The position numbers were made by a program, and so were the translations under genes. The notes beneath the pieces were generated by a model. That model had not been told where the DNA came from. It saw only the letters and a program-made list of their open reading frames with translations, and made no database searches. A stretch of 64,000 nt of DNA from SAR324 cluster bacterium (GTDB lineage: Bacteria; SAR324; NAC60-12). Location: assembly GCA_028281495.1 (NCBI GenBank), contig JANQJU010000069.1, positions 1 to 64,000 of the forward strand, read 5' to 3'. Each line of letters begins with the position of its first letter. Position 1 is the first letter of the stretch. Below are positions 8,449 through 16,839 of the stretch, piece by piece.

Positions 8449-9669
8449 TCAGCCCCAAGTGTTATATGAAATGATTTGTGGAATCAGACAGTCGGGTTCT
8501 TCACAAAAATCCAGCGCAAAGATGCCTGCACGTTTTCGTGAAGGGGTGTCTACGAGATAGTGATTTAAGCGGGGATTGATGTTGTTGGAGAAGCCTTTGG
8601 GAGTATCCCAGGGGATATTCGTACCACTGGTAAAGTTGAGATAAAGTGTGTCGGCTGGTCCGTTTTGCGCAGCTATCATTTGATCTTTGATTTGTTGGAG
8701 TTTGTGGTTGCCCGCGGTATCCACTTTATAAAGGTCTTGAACAGAGTAAGTGATCCCGTTGGCATTGGTATGGCTGAAAGTGGCATTGTCATCCCATTGG
8801 TTGACGTTGATTCCAAAGGAAGGCGGTTTTGCAGAGAAACGACGAAGCAATACGATCTTGCCACGGACATTGCCGAGTTGAGGAATCTTGTCCTGAAGAT
8901 ACCAAAGGTTGGGTGGGGAGTTGTGTACGTAGTTCTGGAAGGTCTGTTCAAACGATTGGGTGTTGTGATTGGGATCATGCTCTTCTTTGACCGACATCAC
9001 GATGCATTCGCTAGGATAATTCTGCAAAAATTTCTGACATATGGTGATCACATCATTGAAATTCAGTTGTTGATAAATGATTCCGTGATGGATCGTAAAC
9101 GCATTTTTGTAATGCCGACATCGGATGTCAATGAAGCGAACCCCCCGATGGAATTGTTCGATGAGGTTGAGGCCCTGGCATTTCGCGAAGTTTCCGTGAC
9201 CACCAATCTGTGCACAGGAATCGTGGGTTCCGGGGAGGGTCAATTCGGTGAGACGTTTGGAATCAGCTAGGCCTTGCATCCATGTTTGAGTGGGCACGGA
9301 CTCATAAATACTGAACGTATTGTGTGCGTCTCCTGCAACCTGTGACGCCGTAAAACTCGAAGCTTGCGGACCGCTCAATCCGTAAATTCTGTTAGAAGTT
9401 CCTTGGGCATCATATTGGTCGTTTCTTAGGTCAATTCTTTGACCATTAGAAAAAGCTAGATGCAGGGTGTAGTAGGCACTTTGAGCAGCGGAGTTGAGTT
9501 CTTCTCGCTCCTCATGGGCATTGAGACTCTTAATCGATACATCCTGGAAATTGCGGTCTGGCCGACTGAAACCATCCCAGTCCGAATTGAGGATTTCACT
9601 CACAGTAATTTTTGTTATATCAAAGTTTGTATTGTTGACGATCTTAAGATACATCGCGTGAGATCCCAT
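8449..9669 (-). CDS. PI-PLC X-domain phosphodiesterase with N-terminal beta-rich domain
   Basis: A 406-residue protein. Residues about 1-115 form a strand-rich N-terminal domain (MYLKIVNNTNFDITKITV and so on) of unassigned family. Residues about 130-400 are a phosphatidylinositol-specific phospholipase C X domain. It has LTLPGTHDSCA, where the His is the general base, FIDIRCR, and FTIHHGIIYQ, where the second catalytic His lies. SVKEEHD supplies acidic residues. Bacterial PI-PLCs cleave PI or GPI anchors by a metal-independent reaction. No signal peptide is visible, so export would need another route. GGAG lies 7 bases upstream of the start. Confidence 0.85.
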   Translation of the reverse strand: MGSHAMYLKIVNNTNFDITKITVSEILNSDWDGFSRPDRNFQDVSIKSLNAHEEREELNSAAQSAYYTLHLAFSNGQRIDLRNDQYDAQGTSNRIYGLSGPQASSFTASQVAGDAHNTFSIYESVPTQTWMQGLADSKRLTELTLPGTHDSCAQIGGHGNFAKCQGLNLIEQFHRGVRFIDIRCRHYKNAFTIHHGIIYQQLNFNDVITICQKFLQNYPSECIVMSVKEEHDPNHNTQSFEQTFQNYVHNSPPNLWYLQDKIPQLGNVRGKIVLLRRFSAKPPSFGINVNQWDDNATFSHTNANGITYSVQDLYKVDTAGNHKLQQIKDQMIAAQNGPADTLYLNFTSGTNIPWDTPKGFSNNINPRLNHYLVDTPSRKRAGIFALDFCEEPDCLIPQIISYNTWG

Positions 9670-9691
9670 GGGTCACTCCATTCTTGATGTT

Positions 9692-9751
9692 GAGGAAAGG
9701 TCAGTAGTCTGGCGCATCATTGGATGCTGGAGAAAGGTCAGTGGTCTGACG
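9692..9751. repeat. Imperfect 23-bp direct repeat ahead of the PI-PLC gene
   Basis: GAGGAAAGGTCAGTAGTCTG (with GCG following, 9692-9714) recurs as GGAGAAAGGTCAGTGGTCTG (with ACG following, 9729-9751), 37 bp apart. It lies 20-80 bases upstream of the PI-PLC start on the minus strand, where operators or direct-repeat activator sites could be. No regulator is identified. Confidence 0.45.
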
Positions 9752-9952
9752 AGTCGTCTGAAGAACATTGGTTTGTGAATCTGCAGATAAATTAGCAAGC
9801 AAACGGATCTGAGATATGAAACTTTGCCATAATTCAAACCTCTGCTAAAAAATCTGCATCGATGATATTCTTCAGACGTGCAAATGTGTTTTCACTCCTA
9901 AGCTTTGTTTGATCCCTATTTTGATCTGCTCTCCTCATTCAGTACAGTCATC

Positions 9953-11545
9953 ATGCGAATTCCCAATTTTTTAAAAAATCTGTTGTTGCTCTTGGTTTCT
10001 ATCAGCTTGGCTTTCCTTCTGGCGGAAGGGCTTGCTCGTCTACTTTTGCCGGCCCCACCGCGAATTGTGTCTTTGCAAAAAGATGAAAAAGCGCAACAAC
10101 GGCTGGCTCAAGAAAATCAGGAATACCGAGAAATGCCGCTGTTAGAACACATGGAATACACGGGAGCGTTGGTTGTGAATACGCCCACGGGGCGGAGGCT
10201 TCGGGCCAATTCTCATGTGAAAATGATCAATCACAATCTCAGTCAACGCGATATCGAATTTCGTACCAATGCGCTGGGCTATCGCAACCGAGAAATCGGA
10301 CCCAAACAACTCACACGAGTCTTGTTTCTAGGGGATTCGATCACCTTAGCGGACTATGTGGAAGACGAAGAAACCTTTGTGAAGCAAGTCGAGTTGTTAT
10401 CTTGGGAAACACAAACTCCGGTGGAGACCATCAATGCGGGAGTCGGTGGGGCGAGTTTGACCAACGAATTGGCGGTTTTGGAAGAAACCGGTTTATCCAC
10501 CAAGCCGGATGTTGTGGTACTGGGGTTTTATCTCAATGACTTCAATGAATCGGCTGCATTTCATGTGGGACGCCTGCCCGGATGGTTGAACCAAAGTTAT
10601 GTGGTGTGGTTGGTAGTAAAAAGCTTTAGTCTCGTGAAAATTGAAATGGAAGAGCGAGGTCGTTTTGGGCCTCGTTCTCTGCCACAATTGAAAGAAGAAA
10701 TTCAGGAACATTGGAAACCAGAGGCCGGGGACCCTCTCCAGTCTCGATCGGCATTTTATCAAGAAGTTGAAAAAACCATCATGGATTGGGGGAGTGCTTG
10801 GAGTACCAGCCTTTGGGATTATATGACTCCCACGTTTTTTCACTTTCGACAGTTAGCAGACACCCACGGTTTCCAACCGATGATCATGGTATTGCCCGTG
10901 AAACTACAAGTGGAGGCGGAATTCATAGAAGATTTTCCTCAACAGCAGGTGAAAGCCATTGGGAAACAGTTAGGCATCCCTGTCTTGGATGTTTTACCTT
11001 TCTTGCGAGAGGTCGCGAAAACCGAATCGGCCCCTTTGTTTTATGACCATTGTCATCCCACGCCGCTGGGCAATCAGCTTGTGGCTGAAAACATTTGGAC
11101 GTTTTTACAGGACAACGTGTCTCTCTCGAAAGCCAGCCAAGTTCCAGAAGATTTGCGCAATACCGTTTCTGAACAAGCCAAAGCCTTCCCGTCTCGGGTT
11201 GCGATGTATTTTCAACGCGCTTATCACAATTTCCAACAAGATAATTACGACCAGGCCGAGCGGGATTTAGAACGTTCCTTGAGCCTTCAGCCCACGGTCC
11301 AAAGCCACAATTTGCTGGGATTGGTTTATATGCAACAGGGCTTCGCAGAAAAAGCGCTATCCAACTTTGAACAAGCTTTGAAAATTGAGCCGGACAATAT
11401 CCACGTTCTGAACAATCGAGGGATCCTGTTTCATGACTTCTATCAGGACGTTTCTAAGGCTTGTGCAGATTTAACGATTGCTTGCGTTCAAAACCAGTGC
11501 AGCGCGGAAGCACTCACACTTTTCCAGCAGAAGTGTGTCCCTTAA
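9953..11545 (+). CDS. SGNH/GDSL hydrolase with C-terminal TPR repeats
   Basis: About 530 residues from the ATG at 9953, which opens directly onto a membrane anchor or signal (IPNFLKNLLLLLVSISLAFL). The frame is open from 9905. SGNH blocks are visible: GDSITLADY (block I Ser, about residue 126), INAGVGGASLTNE (block II Gly), VLGFYLNDFNE (block III Asn) and FYDHCHPTPLGNQ (block V Asp/His). Two to three TPR units follow at about residues 420-500 (AERDLERSLSLQP, HNLLGLVYMQQG, ALSNFEQALKIEPDNI). Such enzymes deacylate or acylate glycans and lipids. The TPR tail suggests it docks to a partner. The substrate is unknown. Confidence 0.85.
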   Translation: MRIPNFLKNLLLLLVSISLAFLLAEGLARLLLPAPPRIVSLQKDEKAQQRLAQENQEYREMPLLEHMEYTGALVVNTPTGRRLRANSHVKMINHNLSQRDIEFRTNALGYRNREIGPKQLTRVLFLGDSITLADYVEDEETFVKQVELLSWETQTPVETINAGVGGASLTNELAVLEETGLSTKPDVVVLGFYLNDFNESAAFHVGRLPGWLNQSYVVWLVVKSFSLVKIEMEERGRFGPRSLPQLKEEIQEHWKPEAGDPLQSRSAFYQEVEKTIMDWGSAWSTSLWDYMTPTFFHFRQLADTHGFQPMIMVLPVKLQVEAEFIEDFPQQQVKAIGKQLGIPVLDVLPFLREVAKTESAPLFYDHCHPTPLGNQLVAENIWTFLQDNVSLSKASQVPEDLRNTVSEQAKAFPSRVAMYFQRAYHNFQQDNYDQAERDLERSLSLQPTVQSHNLLGLVYMQQGFAEKALSNFEQALKIEPDNIHVLNNRGILFHDFYQDVSKACADLTIACVQNQCSAEALTLFQQKCVP

Positions 11546-11603
11546 CAGTCAGTTTTTCAAAGTAAATCAGCCATAGTGATGGGGCCTGTACTGGGAGGAG
11601 AGA

Positions 11604-12857
11604 TCACAGCCGATCTAAAAACGTGATCTTTTTTGTCTTAGGCGCCACTTCGAGGGCGCGTTGGCGTGGGGTGCCGAATTGGAGGTTGAACGAAAGCAGC
11701 ACAAAGGTGGCATCAACAATGCGGTCGCCATCCTGATCATCGATTTGGAGGGTGCGTGTGCTGATTTTAAGCGTATTGCCTTTGAGCGCAGGAATGGGAA
11801 GTTGTAGCCCGGTTGTGATGCTGCGTATGGTGAATCCGGCAAGCTTTTCTTCTTGCACACCATAGCTGATGTCAATCCAAGAACCGACCAGCAGTCGAGT
11901 CAAGCCGCCCAAACGATTCCCATTGTCGCCAGTATTGCCCTGAGCATCGCTCGTATTTTCTCCATATTGGCCGGCTTCTCCTAAGAACTGCAACCCAATG
12001 GTTTCGAAATCCAGTACAATCCCACCCCCTACAGAAAGTAAGGCCGGTTCATTAAACTCCACATCTTCAAACGTTCCGCCAGAAGGCAAAAGGTCGCTAA
12101 TTTCAGAACTATTGAACTCTAGGGTGGCTGTGGTCTCGGGACGATACATCACACCGAAATCGATATTGGAAACCAAGTTGGGCATTAGAATGCCATATTC
12201 CAAGAAGCCGTAAGATGCCGAGCCTTCCAAAGTGAAGTCACTGGAAGTGCGGATATCGCTGAAGTCGCTAGCCTTCACAAATTCGGCAGGGTTGTAAGAC
12301 TTGATTTGATCCAAGATCGAACGTTGGTTGTAGCGCACCCCCAGTGCCAAACCTGGAAACACGACGCCTACCGAATAGGCGAAGGTGTTTCGGAAGATGC
12401 TTTCTTCAATGGTGTTGGGGTTGAGAATAGTCGAGAGAGCAGTTCCGTCGCTGTCGAGGAACACCGCATCTTTATAAAATTGACCTTGAAAATCGTATTC
12501 GATCCCAAAGGCAAGATTGTCCAAAGGCCATACAAACGCCAAGTTCAATGTGTTCACACGACCAGAACTGTATTCAATTGCATCAATCAGGTTGGTGGTG
12601 TCGGGAGCCACCAAGAAAGCCTCTTCATTATCCAAACGAGCACGGTTCGTGAAACCGGAGAGTTCAGTATCTTTGGTGTTGTAGCCTGCCACTTCATATT
12701 GAAAATGAAAGCGGTTGATCAAGGCAACCGAGGCTGGGTTGAGCGTGACCCGTGCGCTGGTGATGGCGCCAGAAAACCCTTCGAGACCTGCCGCCCAGAG
12801 CCAAGAGGTTGCCCACAAAATGCCCAGTAGCAACAGAAGAGAGGAACGGCACCACAT
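11604..12857 (-). CDS. Predicted outer-membrane beta-barrel protein
   Basis: A 417-residue protein starting with a signal peptide (SSLLLLLGILWATSWLWAAG). It is followed by alternating amphipathic strands with aromatic-rich ends, such as NTFAYSVGVVFPGLALGVRY and SNIDFGVMYRPETTATLEF. The overall pattern resembles FadL/OmpP1 or TraF-like barrels (ITSARVTLNPASVALI near the N-terminus). The C-terminal residue is Leu, not the usual Phe, after a tail of about 20 polar residues. It lies 61 bases downstream of the diguanylate cyclase on the same strand, so they may share a transcript. The exact family is not certain. Confidence 0.7.
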   Translation of the reverse strand: MWCRSSLLLLLGILWATSWLWAAGLEGFSGAITSARVTLNPASVALINRFHFQYEVAGYNTKDTELSGFTNRARLDNEEAFLVAPDTTNLIDAIEYSSGRVNTLNLAFVWPLDNLAFGIEYDFQGQFYKDAVFLDSDGTALSTILNPNTIEESIFRNTFAYSVGVVFPGLALGVRYNQRSILDQIKSYNPAEFVKASDFSDIRTSSDFTLEGSASYGFLEYGILMPNLVSNIDFGVMYRPETTATLEFNSSEISDLLPSGGTFEDVEFNEPALLSVGGGIVLDFETIGLQFLGEAGQYGENTSDAQGNTGDNGNRLGGLTRLLVGSWIDISYGVQEEKLAGFTIRSITTGLQLPIPALKGNTLKISTRTLQIDDQDGDRIVDATFVLLSFNLQFGTPRQRALEVAPKTKKITFLDRL

Positions 12858-12918
12858 CGGAAGCTATAGATGGAGTTGAACAAAGACGAGAGAGTAGTTC
12901 TAAAAAGGAATGCAAATC

Positions 12919-13635
12919 TCACTCCGTCCCTATAACTGACTGATTGCGGCCTTGAGCTTTGGCTTGATACAACGCGGAATCTACATTCTGGAGCAGAAGA
13001 TCTTTCATGACGTTGGCACTGGGTGGGAGGGCTACAATTCCCAAAGAAATGGTTTGGGAGCCGTTGTAACCCAAACTGTTTGGAGGGAGGTGCGCAACCG
13101 TTTTGCGGATGCGTTCGGCCAAATGGTAGGCTTCCATTTCAGATGTGTTGGGGCAAATGATGAGGAATTCTTCACCCCCATAACGCCCCGGAATGTCCGT
13201 GCTGCGACACTCGTTGCGGATCACTTGGGAAACCGCCTTTAAAGTCTGATCTCCAACAAGATGCCCAAAACGGTCATTGACTTGTTTGAAATGATCTAAA
13301 TCAGCCATAATTAAACTGAAATGCTGGGGATATCGACGGCTCAAGTCCAGTTCTTCTTGAAGGCGTTCCATCAAGTAGCGGCGGTTGGATAGGTGTGTCA
13401 GACCATCGATGCGTGAAAGGCGTTCAATCTTTTCGATGAAACCGCCCAGCACATAACCAAATGAAGAAAAAACAAGGAAGGTTCCTATTCCGCTATAAAG
13501 ATAAGCCAAGTCTTGGAACTCAAGGATCGTATCAGGCAATAAGAAGGTGATTGCCCACAATCCTAAGGGGGCTCCAATGCTCAGCATGCCGCCCACTACT
13601 GCCCATATGATTCGGTGTCCTTTGAGCCATTTCAT
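12919..13635 (-). CDS. Membrane-anchored GGDEF diguanylate cyclase
   Basis: 238 residues from the ATG at 13635, chosen because AGGAGG precedes it; an ATG at 13659 is in frame but unsupported. Two N-terminal membrane helices (IIWAVVGGMLSIGAPLGLW and YSGIGTFLVFSSFGYVLGGF) anchor a GGDEF domain starting DGLTHLSNRRYL. The active-site motif is GGEEF (about residue 165). An RxxD inhibitory site (RSTD) lies exactly five residues upstream of it, so product feedback by c-di-GMP is expected. It makes c-di-GMP from two GTP and has no recognised sensor domain. It is upstream of the beta-barrel gene. Confidence 0.92.
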   Translation of the reverse strand: MKWLKGHRIIWAVVGGMLSIGAPLGLWAITFLLPDTILEFQDLAYLYSGIGTFLVFSSFGYVLGGFIEKIERLSRIDGLTHLSNRRYLMERLQEELDLSRRYPQHFSLIMADLDHFKQVNDRFGHLVGDQTLKAVSQVIRNECRSTDIPGRYGGEEFLIICPNTSEMEAYHLAERIRKTVAHLPPNSLGYNGSQTISLGIVALPPSANVMKDLLLQNVDSALYQAKAQGRNQSVIGTE

Positions 13636-13829
13636 TGCTCCTCCTCGCTTGCGCGTCACCTGATCATCATTGTTGCATTTGGAACGAGACTAAACCCTCT
13701 AACTTAAGGATAACTCCTAAGATAGGTTGGGCCATTCGTAATTTTACTTAAGTTAACTCCTCGGGGTAAAGGTTGCGGAGCGATTCAGGACTATGGTAGG
13801 AAGTGCCCTATCTTTGATTTTACTTCAGC

Positions 13830-14483
13830 ATGACATGGGGTTTTATGCGAATCCAATTGGGGAAAATTCTGTTTATGATGATAAATGGCTTACTCGTGGC
13901 ATCGCTGGGGTGGTCACAAACCTTAGAAGGACGTTTTGAATTCACTTCCAGAGTACCACGTGAGGCTTTAGTTTATTTTGCGGATGACCACAGTGTGTCT
14001 CCACAAGAGAGAGTGGAAGTGGATCAAGTCAATAAGCATTTCACTGAAAAAGTAATTGTTGGGGCAAAAGGATCAAAAATTTTGTTCAAAAATTCCGACG
14101 AGGTGCAACACAACATCTTTGCCTTGAATGACAAGCATAACGTGAACATTAATCTTGGTTTGGCTGATCCAGGTCAAGAAAAGCAAGAAATTCTTTCTTG
14201 GCCCAATGAAAGTTTTGTGAAAATCAGTTGCATAATCCATCCTCGCATGCGTACCTGGGTGGCTTCTTTAGAAAGCCGCTACTACAAAGTGCTCTCATTT
14301 CACAAAAAACAGAAAGAGGTGAACTTCCAAATTGCCAATGTCCCACCGGAAGTGATTCGGTTGAAGGTGTGGATGTATAATTTTCTTCCCATTGACCTAG
14401 AAATACGCCCAGGAGAATCCAAGGAAGCCAACGTGGCGACCTCGAAGAAAGTTTATGGCAAACTCTTTCTCAAGAGAAACTGA
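13830..14483 (+). CDS. Secreted cupredoxin-like (plastocyanin-type) protein
   Basis: A 217-residue protein with an N-terminal signal sequence (ILFMMINGLLVASLGWSQ). The copper-site ligands are visible as DEVQHNIFAL (first His) and ISCIIHPRM, the CxxHxxM motif of type I copper proteins (about residues 135-142). A strand-rich region of about 70 residues follows. The likely role is periplasmic electron transfer or copper binding. The start could instead be the ATG at 13845 (MRIQLGKIL). It ends 6 bases before the cation-chloride cotransporter gene, pointing to one operon. Confidence 0.78.
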   Translation: MTWGFMRIQLGKILFMMINGLLVASLGWSQTLEGRFEFTSRVPREALVYFADDHSVSPQERVEVDQVNKHFTEKVIVGAKGSKILFKNSDEVQHNIFALNDKHNVNINLGLADPGQEKQEILSWPNESFVKISCIIHPRMRTWVASLESRYYKVLSFHKKQKEVNFQIANVPPEVIRLKVWMYNFLPIDLEIRPGESKEANVATSKKVYGKLFLKRN

Positions 14484-14489
14484 GGCACC

Positions 14490-16646
14490 ATGGCCCCTAA
14501 GACTCCATTCTCCAAAATTCCCTCTTCTTCAGAACCTGTCCAATCTCATCGTTTTGGTACCTTTGGGGGTGTGTTCACACCGGATGTTCTCACAATTCTA
14601 GGCGTGATCATGTATTTGCGTTTAGGTTGGGTTGTGGGCAATGCGGGGTTTTTGGGAGCGGTAGCGATCATTTTGATGGCTAAGTTTGTGACCCTTTGTA
14701 CGGGGTTATCCATGGCTTCCATCACTACGAACATTCGCATCGGTGCGGGCGGGGCTTATTCTATTGTATCCAAATCTTTGGGGCTGGAAGCAGGGGGGAG
14801 CATTGGCATTCCGTTTTACATTTCCCAGATGCTTTCTACTGCATTGTATATCATTGGATTCACGGAAGGGTGGTTGCTACTGTTCCCCGATCATCCTCCG
14901 ATAGTGATTTCGTTGTTTGTGTGGGCCATTTTGTTAGGCGTGTCTGCCATCAGTGCAAGTTTTGCGATCAAGATTCAATATGTGATCATGATCGTCATTG
15001 GGGTGTCGTTGGTTTCTTTCTTTTATACCGATGCGGCTCCTCAACCTCAGTTAAAACTCATTGGGCAATTTCAAGATGCGGGGTTTTGGCAGGTGTTTGC
15101 TATTTTTTTCCCAGCGGTAACCGGCATTATGGCGGGCGCCAACATGTCCGGGGATTTGAAAGACCCCCGTCAATCCATTCCAGTGGGAACGCTGTCTGCG
15201 ATTGGGGTCACATTGGCGATTTATGTTGGCATCGCCTATGCGTGCGCCTACTTCATCGCTCCTGAAGAACTGCGGAGTAACCAGATGGTGATGGTCGACT
15301 ATGCATTTTGGAGTCCCGCTGTCATTGCTGGTATTTTGGCAGCAACGTTTTCTTCGGCTTTGGGAAGTATGGTGGGGGCGCCTCGGATTCTTCAGGCCTT
15401 GGCCGAACAAGATACGGTTCCATTTTCTGAAATACTGGCCAAAAAAAATACACGCAACGAACCCCTCAATGCCATCATCCTGACCGGAGGGGCCGTTGCA
15501 ATTGCGATTGTGGTGGGAAATCTGAATGCGTTGGCAACGCTCATCACTCTGTTTTTCTTGATCACATATGGGAGTTTGAATCTGATTGTTTTCATTCAGC
15601 AAAGCATGAAAATCATTAGCTTCCGACCCACATTCCGAATTCCTCGGGTGATCCCTTTGGCGGGGGCACTCAGTTGTATCTTTATCATGTTTCTGATCAA
15701 TCCGGGATTCAGTGTGGTTGCAATTGCGACGATCATTTTGCTGTACATCTGGCTCACGCGGCAAGGCTTGCAATCGGAATGGGGAGATATTCGAGGAGGC
15801 ATGTTTTTAGTATTGGCCGAACAAGCGTCTCGGTTGGCGGCCAAATTTCCCCGGCACCAAATTTCATGGAAACCGGATCTCCTATTGCCGATTGATAATC
15901 CAAAAGTATGGGCAGGACCGTTGTTATTCATCCGCAGCATCACCTATCCGTCTGGGAGCGTGTTTGCGCTTACCGTGCAAGAGGAAGGCGATGCAGAAAC
16001 CGAAACTGCTTTAACCAATTTGCTCCAACCCTTGAGTCGTGAGGGAATCTTGGTGAGTTCTACTGTGATTGAAGACCAAGATTTTCAACACGGCATGAAG
16101 TTAGTGATCCAAACCCTCAAAGGGGGAACGCTACGTCCCAATACTTTATTCCTCACCTTTGGCGAATCCAAAGACAATGACGCTATGATCAAGCAGATGG
16201 TGAAACAGGCTATTTCCCACAAGCTGGGAACGGTGTTGTTGCATCAGCATCCTCGTGTCGCGTTTGGTATGCAGAAAACGATCAATCTGTGGTTGCGCGA
16301 CCGTAGTCCCAACTGGCATTTGGCAATGTTGATTGCATTACAACTGCATACCAATTGGGACGGTCAATTGAACCTCATCACTGCCACTACCGATAAAGGT
16401 CAAAAAAATCGCTTGCTTCGATTCCTCGAACAACTCAGCGATCACGCCCGCCTTCCCTTTATGACCGAATTTCATGTGTTGATCGGCGATTTCCAAACCG
16501 TTCTCCTCCAAGCGCCAGAAGCCGATGTGAATATCTTTGGCATGAGCGAAAAATTCCATCTGGATTTCATGCGTAATGTTTCCAAAAGCAGTAATTCTTC
16601 CTGCCTCTTTGTCGCCGATTCAGGGCAAGAAAATGCCCTGGCTTAA
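14490..16646 (+). CDS. Cation-chloride cotransporter-like permease (APC superfamily)
   Basis: A 718-residue protein. The opening FGTFGGVFTPDVLTILGVIM, then YLRLGWVVGNAG, is the hallmark of the NKCC/KCC family and its prokaryotic relatives. About 12 membrane segments follow to residue 430, including GANMSGDLKDPRQSIPVGTL, a conserved family signature. The C-terminal 280 residues form a cytoplasmic domain as in eukaryotic members. The family couples chloride uptake or efflux to Na+ and/or K+; the ion specificity of bacterial members is not established. It is probably translated from the same mRNA as the cupredoxin. Confidence 0.88.
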   Translation: MAPKTPFSKIPSSSEPVQSHRFGTFGGVFTPDVLTILGVIMYLRLGWVVGNAGFLGAVAIILMAKFVTLCTGLSMASITTNIRIGAGGAYSIVSKSLGLEAGGSIGIPFYISQMLSTALYIIGFTEGWLLLFPDHPPIVISLFVWAILLGVSAISASFAIKIQYVIMIVIGVSLVSFFYTDAAPQPQLKLIGQFQDAGFWQVFAIFFPAVTGIMAGANMSGDLKDPRQSIPVGTLSAIGVTLAIYVGIAYACAYFIAPEELRSNQMVMVDYAFWSPAVIAGILAATFSSALGSMVGAPRILQALAEQDTVPFSEILAKKNTRNEPLNAIILTGGAVAIAIVVGNLNALATLITLFFLITYGSLNLIVFIQQSMKIISFRPTFRIPRVIPLAGALSCIFIMFLINPGFSVVAIATIILLYIWLTRQGLQSEWGDIRGGMFLVLAEQASRLAAKFPRHQISWKPDLLLPIDNPKVWAGPLLFIRSITYPSGSVFALTVQEEGDAETETALTNLLQPLSREGILVSSTVIEDQDFQHGMKLVIQTLKGGTLRPNTLFLTFGESKDNDAMIKQMVKQAISHKLGTVLLHQHPRVAFGMQKTINLWLRDRSPNWHLAMLIALQLHTNWDGQLNLITATTDKGQKNRLLRFLEQLSDHARLPFMTEFHVLIGDFQTVLLQAPEADVNIFGMSEKFHLDFMRNVSKSSNSSCLFVADSGQENALA

Positions 16647-16839
16647 GCTTGATATTTATTTGAAACTCTAGCTGGTGTTAAGGTGAAGAGGCGGTGGTGT
16701 AAGCTCACCTCTTTGGAAGCGACGAATTCGGCATTTACCTACAATTGCCCACTCCCTTGCTATTTGCTTTCATTATCATGAGAAAAAGAAGTGAGGGTGG
16801 AGGGCCTACTAAGACTGAAAACCATACAAAGGAGTTCAT

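Noticed and set aside
8665..9270. 201-codon plus-strand frame inside the PI-PLC gene
   Set aside because: It is antisense to a well-supported catalytic domain and shows no family features.
12306..12830. 174-codon plus-strand frame opposite the beta-barrel gene
   Set aside because: Antisense shadow of a gene with a signal peptide and strand pattern.
15051..15773. 240-codon minus-strand frame inside the cotransporter gene
   Set aside because: Its polar, His/Asn/Arg-rich composition is typical of antisense reading through a membrane protein.
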